Positions 29,401 to 37,550 of a stretch of 64,000 nucleotides of DNA are shown piece after piece. Source of the DNA: Paraburkholderia hospita. GTDB lineage: Bacteria > Pseudomonadota > Gammaproteobacteria > Burkholderiales > Burkholderiaceae. The notes beneath the pieces are model-generated. The model saw only the letters and a program-made list of their open reading frames with translations. It searched no databases and was not told where the DNA came from. Made by a program: the position numbers and the translations under genes. The stretch's first letter is position 1; every line of letters starts with the position of its first letter. Location of the stretch: assembly GCF_002902965.1 (NCBI RefSeq), contig NZ_CP026106.1, positions 124,001 through 188,000 on the forward strand, in the 5' to 3' direction.

Positions 29401-30046
29401 CGTGCTCGACTATCTCGGCCGTGCCGATCAGCAGGTCAAATTGCGCGGCCTGCGTATCGAGCCGGGCGAGATCGAAGCGCTGTTGCGCGCTGCGCCCGGC
29501 GTGCATGACGCCGTCGTGATCGTGCGCGATGAGCAGTTGATCGGCTATGTCGCGCGACGCGCCGAAGAAGCATTCGATCACGCCGCGCTGTTCGCGGCCT
29601 TGAACGCGCAGTTGCCTGCCTACATGGTGCCCGCGCATGTGATCGAACTCGACGCGTTGCCTGTCACGCCGAACGGCAAGTGCGACCGCAACGCGTTGCC
29701 CGCGCCGTCGCTGCAAACGGCAGAAGTGGCCGAGCCGCAGACCGACACCGAGCGCGAACTCGCCGCGATCTGGACACGCGTGCTGCGCATCGACGCGAGC
29801 CACGCGATTGGCCGCGACGCCGACTTCTTCGCGCTAGGCGGACATTCGCTGCTGGCGACGCAGGCGAATGCGCAAATCAATCTGCACTGGTCGCTCGCGC
29901 TGCCGCTGCGCACGCTGTTCGATGCCCGCACGCTGTCGCGCTGCGCGGCTGCCATCGACGCGGCGCTCGAAGCGCGCGGCGCTCACTCACTCGACGATGC
30001 AGCGCGCGCGATCGACGCGCTGCTCGGTGAACTCGAAGCGCAATGA
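20453..30046 (+). CDS. orbI: Siderophore NRPS, three modules (A-T-C-A-T-E-C-A-T)
   Basis: A 3197-residue NRPS. Domains by position: A1 about 10-500, T1 near 548 (GGDSI), C1 623-1055 with HHAISDG, A2 1085-1560, T2 near 1601 (GGDSI), E 1667-2100 with HHLIVDG, C2 from 2132 with HHLLLDG (a D-residue-accepting type following E), A3 2596-3050, T3 near 3124 (GGHSL). Hand-read specificity codes: A1 DLEAAGGISK (D-x-E start as in hydroxyornithine domains), A2 DLTKVGHVGK (Asp), A3 DVWHVSLIDK (Ser). So it builds hydroxyornithine-D-Asp-Ser, the first three residues of ornibactin/malleobactin. It starts directly with A1 and has no starter C domain. ATG at 20453 has GAAGGA ten bases upstream; the stop overlaps an ATG of orbJ. 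Confidence 0.95.
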   Translation: MTNFPTALHQRLRELARSAPNAPALAAFSPHTVRMSRGELDARASHVAAVLRARGVGAEVRVGVCIDRSCDLFVALLAVLKAGGVFVPLDPRHPAQRLDWMARDAGLRHGIVTRAADATMRARFEHCIEVDAIDITQPVAIDDAQVHPRSAAYMIYTSGSTGTPKAVVVENGPLAAHCDAVIDAYPMTDADRVLHFASVNFDLAHEYWLAPLAAGASIAITAPGTVAPDDAYALVEQERVTIAAFPPAYLREFAQAARRHGVPAALRVLAFGGEAMPGDVFADIRQTFSNVRLINGYGPTETVISPMLWPLDAQAAFSDTSCASLPIGRPIGLRTARVSTPGSADGASIDDGSTGELLLGGACLARGYHGRAAQTAERFIPDAHGAPGSRVYRTGDLARLRVDGAYDYMGRIDDQVQIRGVRVEPGEIAQCLRSHPGVRDAAVLVEQIAGRVQLTACVVIESAADESALREHLSRHLPEAWQPHRFALLEALPYTLNGKLDRESLRTRVASQTAVASYREPQGETARKLAAIWQAILGDEPVGLDDSFHARGGDSIAIMRLQAAIRAELRVNLRLDALFVDRSLEALAALVDASEVEDLTQPLPLKAAARSTTETDYTDYRASFAQQRFWVLAQSRGAGDAYHIAAHWNIRGSIDHALLEKALAQVIERHEAWRTTLHEDDNGIVMQRVHARIAVSVDQTDLRGTALESRKARASELADEHATRPFDLQHGPLLRASLVTLADDEHCLMLTAHHAISDGWSSRCAFSELAEAYAALSARRVAALPMLTAQYADFAQWQREWLAGAERERQLGYWRDALKDAPAPLALPVDRTVPAERTLIGKRASRRLDQHVSAAVRDLASGAHASTFIVLLTALHAWLHRLTAATDVVIAAPVANRQRAEVANLLGLFINTVALRARVSPHAPFNALLAQVRDTTLGAYANQDIPFDQVIDAVKPPVRRGEEWLRVKFAQQFVFDEPVALPGAVATLTPGPDNAARFDFALDFTDDARGIELVAAWATDCIDDATAHAWLDSFVALLTDSVANPALAVSSLACAGSRSNLLQGRAQTFEFADVVAAFTHHANATPKQIAVTDAQRQLTFEELDRASSRAARALIEHGAGAEQAVALCIDRSVDFVVALLAILKSGAIAVPLDPAAPRERIEASIAACDARCVIVAANAPQIETQAPVLSLDTLIDTHSEAACASVAPEQAAYLIYTSGSTGTPKGVVVSHRALADYVQGMLDELKFAPGASMAMVSTVAADLGHTTLFGALCSGRTLHLLPKEAAFDPDRFATTMRERGVGVLKIVPSHLHALLEAQQPADVLPSHALVLGGEPLPWTLVERITALRPACRVINHYGPTEATVGALTFDATANMRGASASAGVPTGRPLPNARAFVLDANGAPVPVGGIGELHLGGPGVARGYLGRAAVTAERFVPDASGARMYRTGDRVRLRADGAIDYLGRLDDQVKIRGYRVEPGEVSATLRALDGVRQAETLAIHEDGRARLASFVVVQGASDEASLRAQLAARLPDYMVPATLTLCDALPVTRNGKIDRAKLRELAQQPVAQSASEAPLEGAERILADVWKEVLRAERVGRDDNFFELGGDSILALQVIARSRKRGVRFTPKQLFDKPTVAQLAQVAQAVAVAEPKAETRAVSKPDASHVALTPAQRRFFGLTIPARHHWNQAIELHASERFDLDAFAQAFDAVLAHHDAFRLRFTQDASSSWTARYAEKPFDTLPLVAIEARDEHDALAQFDELQRSFDLARGPLAGALVAVLPDGTPRVWIAVHHLIVDGVSWRVLLEDLDAAYVAARERRAIRLAAQGAHASDWAQRLASNAAALFSKELPYWTSMQHASAALPFDNPQGTATNADACTVEWTIDATLTQTLLTDANAAWRTQTIDLLVAGLAHTLGASVEAKSLLIELEGHGREALFEDFDASRSIGWLTSHYPVALPIGASSTDTLTAVKDALRAVPNKGVGFGVLRYLADDATRATLAALPRPRVTFNYLGQFGEASTERALSARFGGAGCERDPAGPMSNALAIHAHIDGARKLKVHWVYSAAMFEAGTVEKLARTFETTLRDIAARCIERVSKRGAGATPVDFPLAQRAGLSQPMLERLELDLRTVDDIYPLSPMQQGILFHSLYAPDRTTYVNQLVATLTSPDIARLTDAFNRVVPQHDILRTSFWHDADVPLQIVHRQAKLPFAVLDWCGRDAQDANFEQWLTEDRAQGFDLTQAPLMRVTLVRLTDDEWRLVWTRHHLLLDGWSTARMFADVLRDYMSERRALSFGQAARLRYRDFIAWLDARDHDADKAFWLERLARFDEPTLVAPNVSPEDAAAPSDVWRARLDATTTAKLTALARSLRLTVNTVVQGAWALALQRMTHHATVAFGATVAGRPDALPDVDSVLGLFINTLPVIATPAPQRRIADWLADLQRDNAANAEHAHTPLFDIQRWAGQGGGAMFDTLVVFENYPVDPAWSANHERALRLSDIRSVESTDLAVTLVVQAGDTLTIDYGYDTARIDEARVQTLHRAFNASIEAFIADPHALLGSVSIATHDDCTQLVRFNDTAHTWRDEQQLPLHRQFERHAAATPDAIALDFIDANGNRTRVTYAELDDHARRVAAALLNAGVEADSVVALCVERSVDMVVALFGVLKAGAAYLPVDPDYPADRIAYLLDDAQPAVVLTQRSLHARVVASIRSDSAHVLCVEEFDANAALETLVAVDPDQLAYLIYTSGSTGKPKGAGNTHRALANRIAWMQDAYRLTPQDVVLHKTPFGFDVSVWEFVWPLSVGATLAIAAPGDHRDPARLASAIATFGVTTLHFVPSMLGAFLGHLKDFDAAAQCTSIARIVASGEALSPELVARARALLPQAQLHNLYGPTEAAIDVSHWTCTDADAQAVAVPIGKPIANIQLHALDGSLHPLPAGAIGELYLGGVGLARGYLGRAALTAERFIPNPFTPGARLYRTGDLVCRRADGVLDYLGRADQQVKLRGLRIEPGEIEALLRAAPGVHDAVVIVRDEQLIGYVARRAEEAFDHAALFAALNAQLPAYMVPAHVIELDALPVTPNGKCDRNALPAPSLQTAEVAEPQTDTERELAAIWTRVLRIDASHAIGRDADFFALGGHSLLATQANAQINLHWSLALPLRTLFDARTLSRCAAAIDAALEARGAHSLDDAARAIDALLGELEAQ

Positions 30047-30057
30047 GGAACGATCGA

Positions 30058-33000
30058 ATGACATCCAAACCCGATCTGCTGGCGCTTGCCGCGCGTTTCG
30101 CGCAACTGCCTGACGCGCAGCGCAAGCTGTTTATCACGAAGCTCGGTGAAGCGGGCATCGACTTTCGCGTGCTGCCGATTCCGGCGCGCGCGGACCGCTC
30201 GTCGGCCGTGCCCGCATCGTTCGCGCAGACGCGGCTGTGGCTGCACGCACGCATGATCGACGAGCCGGCGGCGTATCACGTGACGAGCCGGCTGCGGCTC
30301 GACGGCGAGCTGAATCGCGCGGTGCTGCGGCACGCATTCGATGCGCTGATTGCGCGTCATGAGGCATTGCGCACCACCTTTGCCGAATCCGCGGATGGCG
30401 GCGTCGAACAGGTTGTGCAAGCGCCTGCGCGCTGCCCGTGGCGCTTTACCGATCTGTCGCGCGCAGCGAGGGAAGAGCGCGAACGCATCGCCGCGGACGT
30501 TGCGGCGAAAGACGAAGATCAGCCGTTCGATCTGGCCCAGGATTCACTCGTACGCGTGCATCTGATCGCGCTCGACGACTCGACACACTGGCTCGTGCTG
30601 ACGATGCACCACATCGTCTCCGACGGCTGGTCGATCGACGTGCTGCTCGACGAATTGGCCGCGTTTTACCGCGCCTATGCAAACGGCGACACCGTTGCGC
30701 TCGCGCCGCTGCCCGTTCAGTACGCGGACTTTTCGCTGTGGCAGCGCCGCTGGCTCGATGCGGGCGAGGCTGAACGTCAGCTGCAATTCTGGCGCGAGCA
30801 GGTGCGAGCGGACGCGGGCGTGATCGCATTGCCCGGCAGCGGCGCGCGCTCGATGCAGCGCAGCGCACGCGGTGGCCGTCATTACTTCACCGTCGACGCA
30901 ACGACTGCACAACGCGTGCGCACGCTCGCGCAAGCGCGTCGCGCGACGCCGTTCGCGGTGTTGCTCGCGGCCTTGCATGCATTGCTGGCGCGGGCGAGCG
31001 GCGAGTCGCATGTGCAGATCGGCGTGCCCGCCGCGAATCGCGAGCGCGCGGAAACGGCGGGGCTGATCGGCTTCTTCGTCAATACGCTGGCAGTGGGCGC
31101 GCGCGTCGATATGCGCAAGCCGTTCGATGCGTTGATCGACAACGTGCAGCGCGCGCTCGTCGATGGTCAATCGCACCAGGACGTGCCGTTCGAACAGGTG
31201 GTCGAAGCGCTCGGCGTGCCGCGCAGCGCGAGTCATCATCCGCTGTTTCAGGTGATGGCGTCGTATGCGGCGCGCCGCGCATTGCCCGCATTCGACGACG
31301 TGCGCGTGACCGATCTTCCATTCGGCGCGCCGTATGCGAAGTTCGATCTGACGCTCGGTTTCGAGGAACGCGAAGATGGCGCGCTCGATGCCGCTTTCGT
31401 CTATTCGACCGATCTGTTCAACGCGCAGGCCGTGCAGCGGATTGCGGGCGAGTACGCACAGTTGCTCGACAGCGCGCTTGCGACGTCGCATGCGCCCGTG
31501 GGGGACCTCGAATGGCTGACGCAGAGCGAGCGCGCGCAGCTGAACGCGTGGAACGGGTATGAGCCGGATGATGCGCCGTTCGTCCCCGTGCATGCGAAGC
31601 TCGCGCAGCATGCGAAGAAGAAACCCGACGCGAGCGCGGTGATGGACGCCGAAAGGACGCTCACGCGCGCAGAACTCGACGCACGCGCCGCGCAGCTCGC
31701 GGCGCGGATGATGGCAGCGGGTGTCGGCGCGGAAACGCGGGTCGGCATCGCGGTCGGGCGCTCGACGGATCTGTTCATTGGGCTGCTCGCTATTCTCAAG
31801 TCGGGTGGCGCGTTCGTGCCGCTCGACCCGACGCATCCGCGCGACCGCCTCGCGCATATCGTCGACGACGCGTCGATCGACCATGTCGTCACCGAGCGGC
31901 GCCATGTGCCGAAGCTTCCGCTGCGGCACGGCACGCGCGTATGGCTGATCGACGCGGAAGACGAGTCAGCGCAAGACGACGTTGCATACAACGAACCGAC
32001 CGTTGCGCCGACGCAGGCCGCGTATCTGATCTATACGTCGGGCTCGACGGGCAAGCCTAAAGGCGTCGTGGTCGATCATGCGTCGATCGCAATGCACTGC
32101 GCGGCGATTGCCGCGCGCTACGGCATGCGTGAGAAGGACCGCGTGCTGCACTTCATGTCGATCAATTTCGACGGTGCGCATGAATGCTGGCTCGCGCCGC
32201 TGACGGCGGGCGTCGACATTCGCATCACCGACGATGCGTTGTGGCCCCCCGCGCAAACCTGCGAAACGATCGCGAGCGAACGGATCACGATTGCTGCATT
32301 CCCGCCGAGCTACGCGCTGCAAATGGCCGAATGGGCGCGCGCGCATGGCGCGCCGCGTTCGCTGCGTTCGCTCACGGTCGGCGGCGAGGCGACCCGCGAA
32401 GCGTTCGCCGCGTTGCGGCAAGCGTTTCCCGATGTGCGGGTCGTGAACGGCTATGGTCCGACGGAGACGGTAATCACGCCGTTGCTGTGGATGATCGACG
32501 CGCACGAAGACGCGAGCGATATCGCCGATGCCGCGTATCTGCCTATCGGCACGCCCGTCGGCGAGCGCACCGCGCATGTGCTCGATGTGAACCTGCAGCC
32601 GTTGCCGATTGGCGTGACGGGCGAACTGTATCTGGGCGGCACGGGCGTCGCGCGCGGCTATCACGCGCGCGCTGCGCTGACGGCCGAGCGCTTCGTGCCC
32701 GATCCGTTCGGTGCGCCGGGCGCGCGGCTGTATCGAACGGGTGATCTGGTTCGGCGGCGCACGAACGGCGTGCTGGAGTTTATCGGCCGTATCGATCATC
32801 AGGTGAAGGTGCGCGGGCTGCGTATCGAGCTTGGCGAGATCGAAGCGCGGCTGATGGCGCATGACGATGTGCGCGATGCGGTAGCCGTGGTGCGCGGTAG
32901 CGGCGCGGATGCGGCGCTCGCTGCGTACGTCGAACTCAGCGACGAGGCGCGCAAGCGTAGCGAGCGGGTCGACGGCGATGCGCTCGCAGCGCATTTGCGC

Positions 33001-35037
33001 CGCGCGCTGCCGGACTATATGGTGCCGCCGCATATCGTCGTGCTCGATGCGCTGCCGCGCAACGCGAACCGCAAGATCGACCGCGCGGCGTTGCCGGAAC
33101 CGGTACGCGTCGAGCGTGAGTTCGATGCGCCCGCAGCGGGCATCGAAACGGCGCTCGCGGCGATCTGGTGCGAAGTGCTGCGGGTCGAACGCGTGGGCCG
33201 CGCCGATCATTTCTTCGAACTGGGCGGCCATTCGCTGGCGGCCGTGAGCGTGGCAACGCGCGTCAGCGAACGGCTCACGCACGACGTGCCCGTTCGCACG
33301 CTGTTCGAAGCACCGACGCTCGCTGCATACGCGCAACGCGTGGCCGAGTCGCAGCGCGTCGGCGCGCGCGAGGACGAGCGTCACGAGCCGGAATCGAAAG
33401 ACGCGACCGACCTCGCATTGAGCGATGCGCAACGTGCGCTGTGGTTTCTGTGGCGCGCACAGCCGGAAAGCGCGGCGTACAACATTCCCGTCGCGCTGCG
33501 CCTGCGTGGCGCCGTGGATGTGACCGCGCTAGAAAACGCATTCGATCACGCAGCGCACAAGCATCCCGCTTTGCGCGCGCGCCTGGTATCGGCGAAAGGC
33601 GCTGCCGAACCGCGGCAGGTGATCGACGCGCATCGTCGCGTGACGTTGCCCGTCGTCGATCTGCGAGCGCTTGCGTCGATTGACGAACGTATTGCGCGGG
33701 CGACGAAGCTAACGGATGAAGACGCGCTCGCGCCGTTCGATCTCGCCAAAGCGCCGCTGTGGCGCGCGCGCCTGATCCGCCTCGCCGACGACGATCATGT
33801 GCTGTCGGTCGTGATCCATCACATCGTTGCCGACGGTCATTCGATCGACGTGTGGCTCAACGACGTGCAGACCGCTTACGCGGCATCCGCAACGGGCGAG
33901 CCGTTGAGCACGTCGCCGCTGAAGCCCGCGTTCGCCGCCCGCACGAAGCCGAGGCAAGCCGACCTGAAGTACTGGCGCGACGCATTGCGCGACATACCGT
34001 TGATGCGTTTGCCGCAGCCTGCGGATGAGCGCCCCGTTTCGCCTGAATGGAGCGCGGGACGCATCGCGTTCGCGTTCGACGCGCAGACGGCCGAACGCGC
34101 GAAGGCGTTGGCGATGTCGTCGCACGCCACGCTGCCGATGCTGTTGCACGCGGTGCTGAACGTCGCGCTTGCACGGCAGACGGGCGCGCTCGATCAGGCT
34201 GTCGGCGTACTCGCATCGACGCGCGATGCCGGCACCGACGACGTGATCGGTCTCTTCATCAATGCGGTCGTCGTGCGCACGGCGATGCGCGAAGCGGGAT
34301 CGCCGCGCGAAGTGATTGCCGCCGTGCGCGAAGCCGCGCTGGGCGCGTATGCGCACGTCGCCGCGCCGTTCGCGCAGGTTGTCGACAGCGTGCGCGCGTC
34401 GCGCACCGCGAACGGCAATCCGCTCTTCCAGGTGATGTTCAACTATCTGCGGCCTGCGCAAAGCGATACGCGCCAGTGGCACGGCGTCGAAATCGATGAG
34501 TTCAACGATGTGCGTCATCGCGTCGTGTTCGATCTCGAACTCGATATCGTCGAGCATCCGGATGGCCGCGTGACGGGCGCGTTCTCGTATGGACGCGAAC
34601 TGGTGGCTGGCGAGTTCGTCGCTCGGTTGTGCGCCGATTATCTGGCCGCCGTCACGCGCTTTATTGACGCGCCGGAAGAAGCGATTGTCATTTCGGGCGA
34701 GCCGTCCATCACCGCGCAGACGGAGGCGCATCACGGGTCCGTCGATCCTTCGCCGCGTGCCGCACGACTCATGCATGCGCTCGCACGCATCTGGGCCAAT
34801 ACCTTCGACGGCGACACGCTCGATCACGACGACAACCTGTTCGAAGCAGGCGCGACGTCTTTCGACGTCGTGCGCTTCGTCGATGCGGCGAGCGCGGCGG
34901 GCTACGCGATCACGATCAACGACGTGTTCGTCCATCAAACGCTATCGCGCGTGGCCCATGCGCTGGCGCTGCGTCTCGACGCGAACATCGAACAGGAAGC
35001 ACGCGAAACGGCTACGGAGGTGCGCGATGCACGCTGA
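30058..35037 (+). CDS. orbJ: Siderophore NRPS, terminal module (C-A-T-C-T)
   Basis: A 1659-residue NRPS. C3 about 50-480 with HHIVSDG near 183; A4 about 515-1000 with YTSGSTGKPKG near 658; T4 near 1053 (LGGHSL); C4 about 1120-1540 with HHIVADG near 1254; a last carrier-like domain near 1594 (LFEAGATSFDVV, the Ser being the pantetheine site). The A4 code read by hand is DGEATGGITK, of the hydroxyornithine D-x-E type. There is no thioesterase, so the terminal C domain probably releases the peptide by condensing it with an amine, putrescine in ornibactin. Start 30058 has GAGGAA before it; an ATG at 30043 overlaps the orbI stop as an alternative. Confidence 0.94.
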   Translation: MTSKPDLLALAARFAQLPDAQRKLFITKLGEAGIDFRVLPIPARADRSSAVPASFAQTRLWLHARMIDEPAAYHVTSRLRLDGELNRAVLRHAFDALIARHEALRTTFAESADGGVEQVVQAPARCPWRFTDLSRAAREERERIAADVAAKDEDQPFDLAQDSLVRVHLIALDDSTHWLVLTMHHIVSDGWSIDVLLDELAAFYRAYANGDTVALAPLPVQYADFSLWQRRWLDAGEAERQLQFWREQVRADAGVIALPGSGARSMQRSARGGRHYFTVDATTAQRVRTLAQARRATPFAVLLAALHALLARASGESHVQIGVPAANRERAETAGLIGFFVNTLAVGARVDMRKPFDALIDNVQRALVDGQSHQDVPFEQVVEALGVPRSASHHPLFQVMASYAARRALPAFDDVRVTDLPFGAPYAKFDLTLGFEEREDGALDAAFVYSTDLFNAQAVQRIAGEYAQLLDSALATSHAPVGDLEWLTQSERAQLNAWNGYEPDDAPFVPVHAKLAQHAKKKPDASAVMDAERTLTRAELDARAAQLAARMMAAGVGAETRVGIAVGRSTDLFIGLLAILKSGGAFVPLDPTHPRDRLAHIVDDASIDHVVTERRHVPKLPLRHGTRVWLIDAEDESAQDDVAYNEPTVAPTQAAYLIYTSGSTGKPKGVVVDHASIAMHCAAIAARYGMREKDRVLHFMSINFDGAHECWLAPLTAGVDIRITDDALWPPAQTCETIASERITIAAFPPSYALQMAEWARAHGAPRSLRSLTVGGEATREAFAALRQAFPDVRVVNGYGPTETVITPLLWMIDAHEDASDIADAAYLPIGTPVGERTAHVLDVNLQPLPIGVTGELYLGGTGVARGYHARAALTAERFVPDPFGAPGARLYRTGDLVRRRTNGVLEFIGRIDHQVKVRGLRIELGEIEARLMAHDDVRDAVAVVRGSGADAALAAYVELSDEARKRSERVDGDALAAHLRRALPDYMVPPHIVVLDALPRNANRKIDRAALPEPVRVEREFDAPAAGIETALAAIWCEVLRVERVGRADHFFELGGHSLAAVSVATRVSERLTHDVPVRTLFEAPTLAAYAQRVAESQRVGAREDERHEPESKDATDLALSDAQRALWFLWRAQPESAAYNIPVALRLRGAVDVTALENAFDHAAHKHPALRARLVSAKGAAEPRQVIDAHRRVTLPVVDLRALASIDERIARATKLTDEDALAPFDLAKAPLWRARLIRLADDDHVLSVVIHHIVADGHSIDVWLNDVQTAYAASATGEPLSTSPLKPAFAARTKPRQADLKYWRDALRDIPLMRLPQPADERPVSPEWSAGRIAFAFDAQTAERAKALAMSSHATLPMLLHAVLNVALARQTGALDQAVGVLASTRDAGTDDVIGLFINAVVVRTAMREAGSPREVIAAVREAALGAYAHVAAPFAQVVDSVRASRTANGNPLFQVMFNYLRPAQSDTRQWHGVEIDEFNDVRHRVVFDLELDIVEHPDGRVTGAFSYGRELVAGEFVARLCADYLAAVTRFIDAPEEAIVISGEPSITAQTEAHHGSVDPSPRAARLMHALARIWANTFDGDTLDHDDNLFEAGATSFDVVRFVDAASAAGYAITINDVFVHQTLSRVAHALALRLDANIEQEARETATEVRDAR

Positions 35038-36052
35038 TTTCATACGGAGTGACATGAACGCGTTCAAGCAGCCGTCGCTGGCGGCGTATCTGGAAGGCGA
35101 CGCGATCACGGTGGCCGAAGATGGCCGCGCCGAAGGCATCGTTCTGCACGCGCGCTGGACGCGTGAAGAGGGTCTACGCATCGTCGAATGGTGCAAGGGG
35201 ATTTCGCCGCTGGGGCAACGCCGCGCGGTACTGGCGGCATTGCGCGCGGCATTCGGCGCGAGTCGCGACAGCAAGTCCATCGCGCTCGATATCGACAAGC
35301 TGCATCGCGAGGCGTTCGACGCGCTGCGTCACAGCGGCGTGCTGACCGCGCAGAACCTTTGCCTGCGCGATGCGTGGGCGCAACAGCCTGATTTGTGGCT
35401 CACGCGCGATGCGTCGACGCCGCACGCGGCGCTGTCCTATGCGATGACGGATGGCGCGCGGCATCCGCGGCGCGCGCCTTATGTGGACGGCGTCGTGTAT
35501 GCGCGCGATGTGCCCGAGTTCGGGCATCGCTTTACGTTGCACACGGCTTGCGTCGCGCAGCACCTCGAACACCTGCATGCGTGGATGAACGAGCCGCGCG
35601 TCAATGCGTTCTGGGGCGAGGCGGGCACGCTCGACGCGCATCGCGCGTACCTCGACCGCGTGCTGTCGACGCCGCATGTGCATCCGTTGATCGGTGCGTT
35701 CGACGGCGAGCCGTTCGGTTACTTCGAAGCGTACTGGGCGAAGGAGGACCGCATTGCGCCGTTCGCGGCATCGATGGACTTCGACCGCGGTCTGCACATG
35801 CTGGTCGGCGATACGCGCTGGCGCGGCGCCGCCTGTGTGGAGGCATGGCTGCCGTCGCTGGTCCATTACCTCTTTCTCGGCGATCCGCGCACTCAGGCTG
35901 TCGTGTGCGAGCCGCGTCACGACAACGCTCGCATGATCGATTACCTGAAGCAGCATGGTTTTTCGAGCATCGCGCATTTCGATTTTCCGCACAAACGGGC
36001 GTTGCTGATGCGCGTGGGTCGGGAAGCGTTCTTCGACGGTCGTCATCTGTGA
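35027..36052 (+). CDS. orbK: GNAT acyltransferase for hydroxyornithine (OrbK-like)
   Basis: A 341-residue protein whose C-terminal half is an IucB/RhbD/PvdYII-type GNAT domain (HVHPLIGAFDGEPFGYFEAYWAKEDRIAPF, FDRGLHMLVGD, FLGDPRTQAVVCEPRHDNARMIDYLK, FDFPHKRALLM). These enzymes acylate the hydroxylated side-chain nitrogen of ornithine or lysine from acyl-CoA. The start at 35027 overlaps the end of orbJ and has GGAGG six bases upstream; 35054 is an alternative with GGAG four bases upstream. It is a clear paralogue of the protein at 39783-40733 in the same operon. Confidence 0.88.
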   Translation: MHADFIRSDMNAFKQPSLAAYLEGDAITVAEDGRAEGIVLHARWTREEGLRIVEWCKGISPLGQRRAVLAALRAAFGASRDSKSIALDIDKLHREAFDALRHSGVLTAQNLCLRDAWAQQPDLWLTRDASTPHAALSYAMTDGARHPRRAPYVDGVVYARDVPEFGHRFTLHTACVAQHLEHLHAWMNEPRVNAFWGEAGTLDAHRAYLDRVLSTPHVHPLIGAFDGEPFGYFEAYWAKEDRIAPFAASMDFDRGLHMLVGDTRWRGAACVEAWLPSLVHYLFLGDPRTQAVVCEPRHDNARMIDYLKQHGFSSIAHFDFPHKRALLMRVGREAFFDGRHL

Positions 36053-36116
36053 TGCCTCGCTGCGCTTTCCGTCACACGCACAACGTTCGTCGCCACTGGT
36101 AGAAGGGAGACATTTC

Positions 36117-37502
36117 ATGAATCAACGAGAATACATTCACGATCTGATCGGCGTCGGCTTCGGGCCGTCGAATCTCGCGCTGGCCGTGCGCCTCGCGGAA
36201 AACGGCGGCGCGCCGGGCGCGCACTGCTTCATCGAACGGCAGCCGGAGTTCGGCTGGCATCGTGGCATGCTGCTCGACGACAGCCGCATGCAGATTTCCT
36301 TCCTCAAGGATCTCGTCACGATGCGCGATCCGAAGAGCCGCTTCACGTTCATCAACTATCTGTTCGAGCGTGGACGTCTGCAGGATTTCGTCAACCTGAA
36401 GAACTTCTATCCGACACGGATCGAGTTTCATGACTATCTGCGCTGGGTCGCGAGCGCATTCGACGATCAGGTGCATTACGGCGAATCCGTCACGCAGATC
36501 GAGCCCGTCACGGACGAGAGCGAACCGCGCACCGTCACGCACTTGCGTGTGCATTCGCGCGATGCGCAAGGCAAGGAGCGCCATCGGCTGACGCGTGCGT
36601 TGTCGGTCGGCATGGGCGGTGTGCCGCAGATTCCGGCCGCGTTCGCAGCCTTGCGCGATGCCGCCGTGATCCACTCGTCGAACTATCTGACGACGATCGG
36701 CAATGCAATCGGCGACGGCAAGGGCGACGAGGCACGGCGTCGCGTTGCTGTCGTAGGCAGCGGTCAGAGCGCGGCCGAAGTATTCATCGATCTGACGCGC
36801 CGCTTCCCGCATGTCGACGCGACGCTCGTGATGCGCGCGCCCGCGCTGAAACCCGCCGACGACAGCCCGTTCGTCAACGAAATCTTCAACCCTTCGTTCA
36901 CCGATCTCATCTATTCGCAGCCGAAGGACGCGCGCCGCTCGCTGCTCGATACGTTCCGCGACACCAACTACTCGGTGGTGGACCGGCCGTTGATCGAGCA
37001 GATCTATGAGCTGCTGTACGTGCAAAACGTGAGCGGCACGGCGCGTCATCGTCTGCTGAACAACTGCGCGATCGAATCCGTGCGTGAAGTGCAAGGCGCG
37101 CAAGGGAATGAAATCGACATGCGTCTGCGCGACCGGATGGACGGCGATGCGCGTGGCGAGCGCTTCGACGCCGTCGTGCTCGCGACGGGCTATCGGCGCG
37201 ACGCGCATCACGCGTTGCTCGACCCGCTCGCCGATGCCTTGGGCAAGCCCGTCGAGCAATGCGAAGTCGCGCGCGACTACATGCTTGCGACGCCGGCGCA
37301 TTTCCAGCCGCGCATCTACCTGCAAGGGTGCTGCGAAGACAGCCACGGCCTGAGCGACACGCTGCTGTCGATCCTCGCGCGCCGCGCGGACGAAATCGCC
37401 GGCTCGCTCGAAGCAGGCAACAACGAAAACAGTTTCGAAGTTCAAACGCGCACAGGGGCGCAAACCGGGGTGAGCGGCGGCCGCGTGGCTTTCGCTCTTT
37501 GA
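36117..37502 (+). CDS. pvdA: L-ornithine N5-monooxygenase
   Basis: A 461-residue flavin N-hydroxylase of the PvdA/SidA type. FAD motif GVGFGPSNLALAV near 12-24, DDSRMQISFLKDLVTMRDP near 60-78, NADPH motif GSGQSAAEVF near 214-223, and the family's ATGYRRD near 357. It hydroxylates the side-chain nitrogen of ornithine with NADPH and O2, giving the two hydroxamate precursors. GGGAGA precedes the ATG. It lies 64 bases after orbK. Confidence 0.95.
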   Translation: MNQREYIHDLIGVGFGPSNLALAVRLAENGGAPGAHCFIERQPEFGWHRGMLLDDSRMQISFLKDLVTMRDPKSRFTFINYLFERGRLQDFVNLKNFYPTRIEFHDYLRWVASAFDDQVHYGESVTQIEPVTDESEPRTVTHLRVHSRDAQGKERHRLTRALSVGMGGVPQIPAAFAALRDAAVIHSSNYLTTIGNAIGDGKGDEARRRVAVVGSGQSAAEVFIDLTRRFPHVDATLVMRAPALKPADDSPFVNEIFNPSFTDLIYSQPKDARRSLLDTFRDTNYSVVDRPLIEQIYELLYVQNVSGTARHRLLNNCAIESVREVQGAQGNEIDMRLRDRMDGDARGERFDAVVLATGYRRDAHHALLDPLADALGKPVEQCEVARDYMLATPAHFQPRIYLQGCCEDSHGLSDTLLSILARRADEIAGSLEAGNNENSFEVQTRTGAQTGVSGGRVAFAL

Positions 37503-37550
37503 CAACAACAAGCGGCGCGACGCGCCGTCATCAATATTCCGAGGTATCAG

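Noticed and set aside
37503..37550. Possible sigma promoter for the receptor gene orbA
   Set aside because: No TAAA-N17-CGTC or Fur-like element was found in the 48-base gap; the gene is best read as part of the orbI operon.
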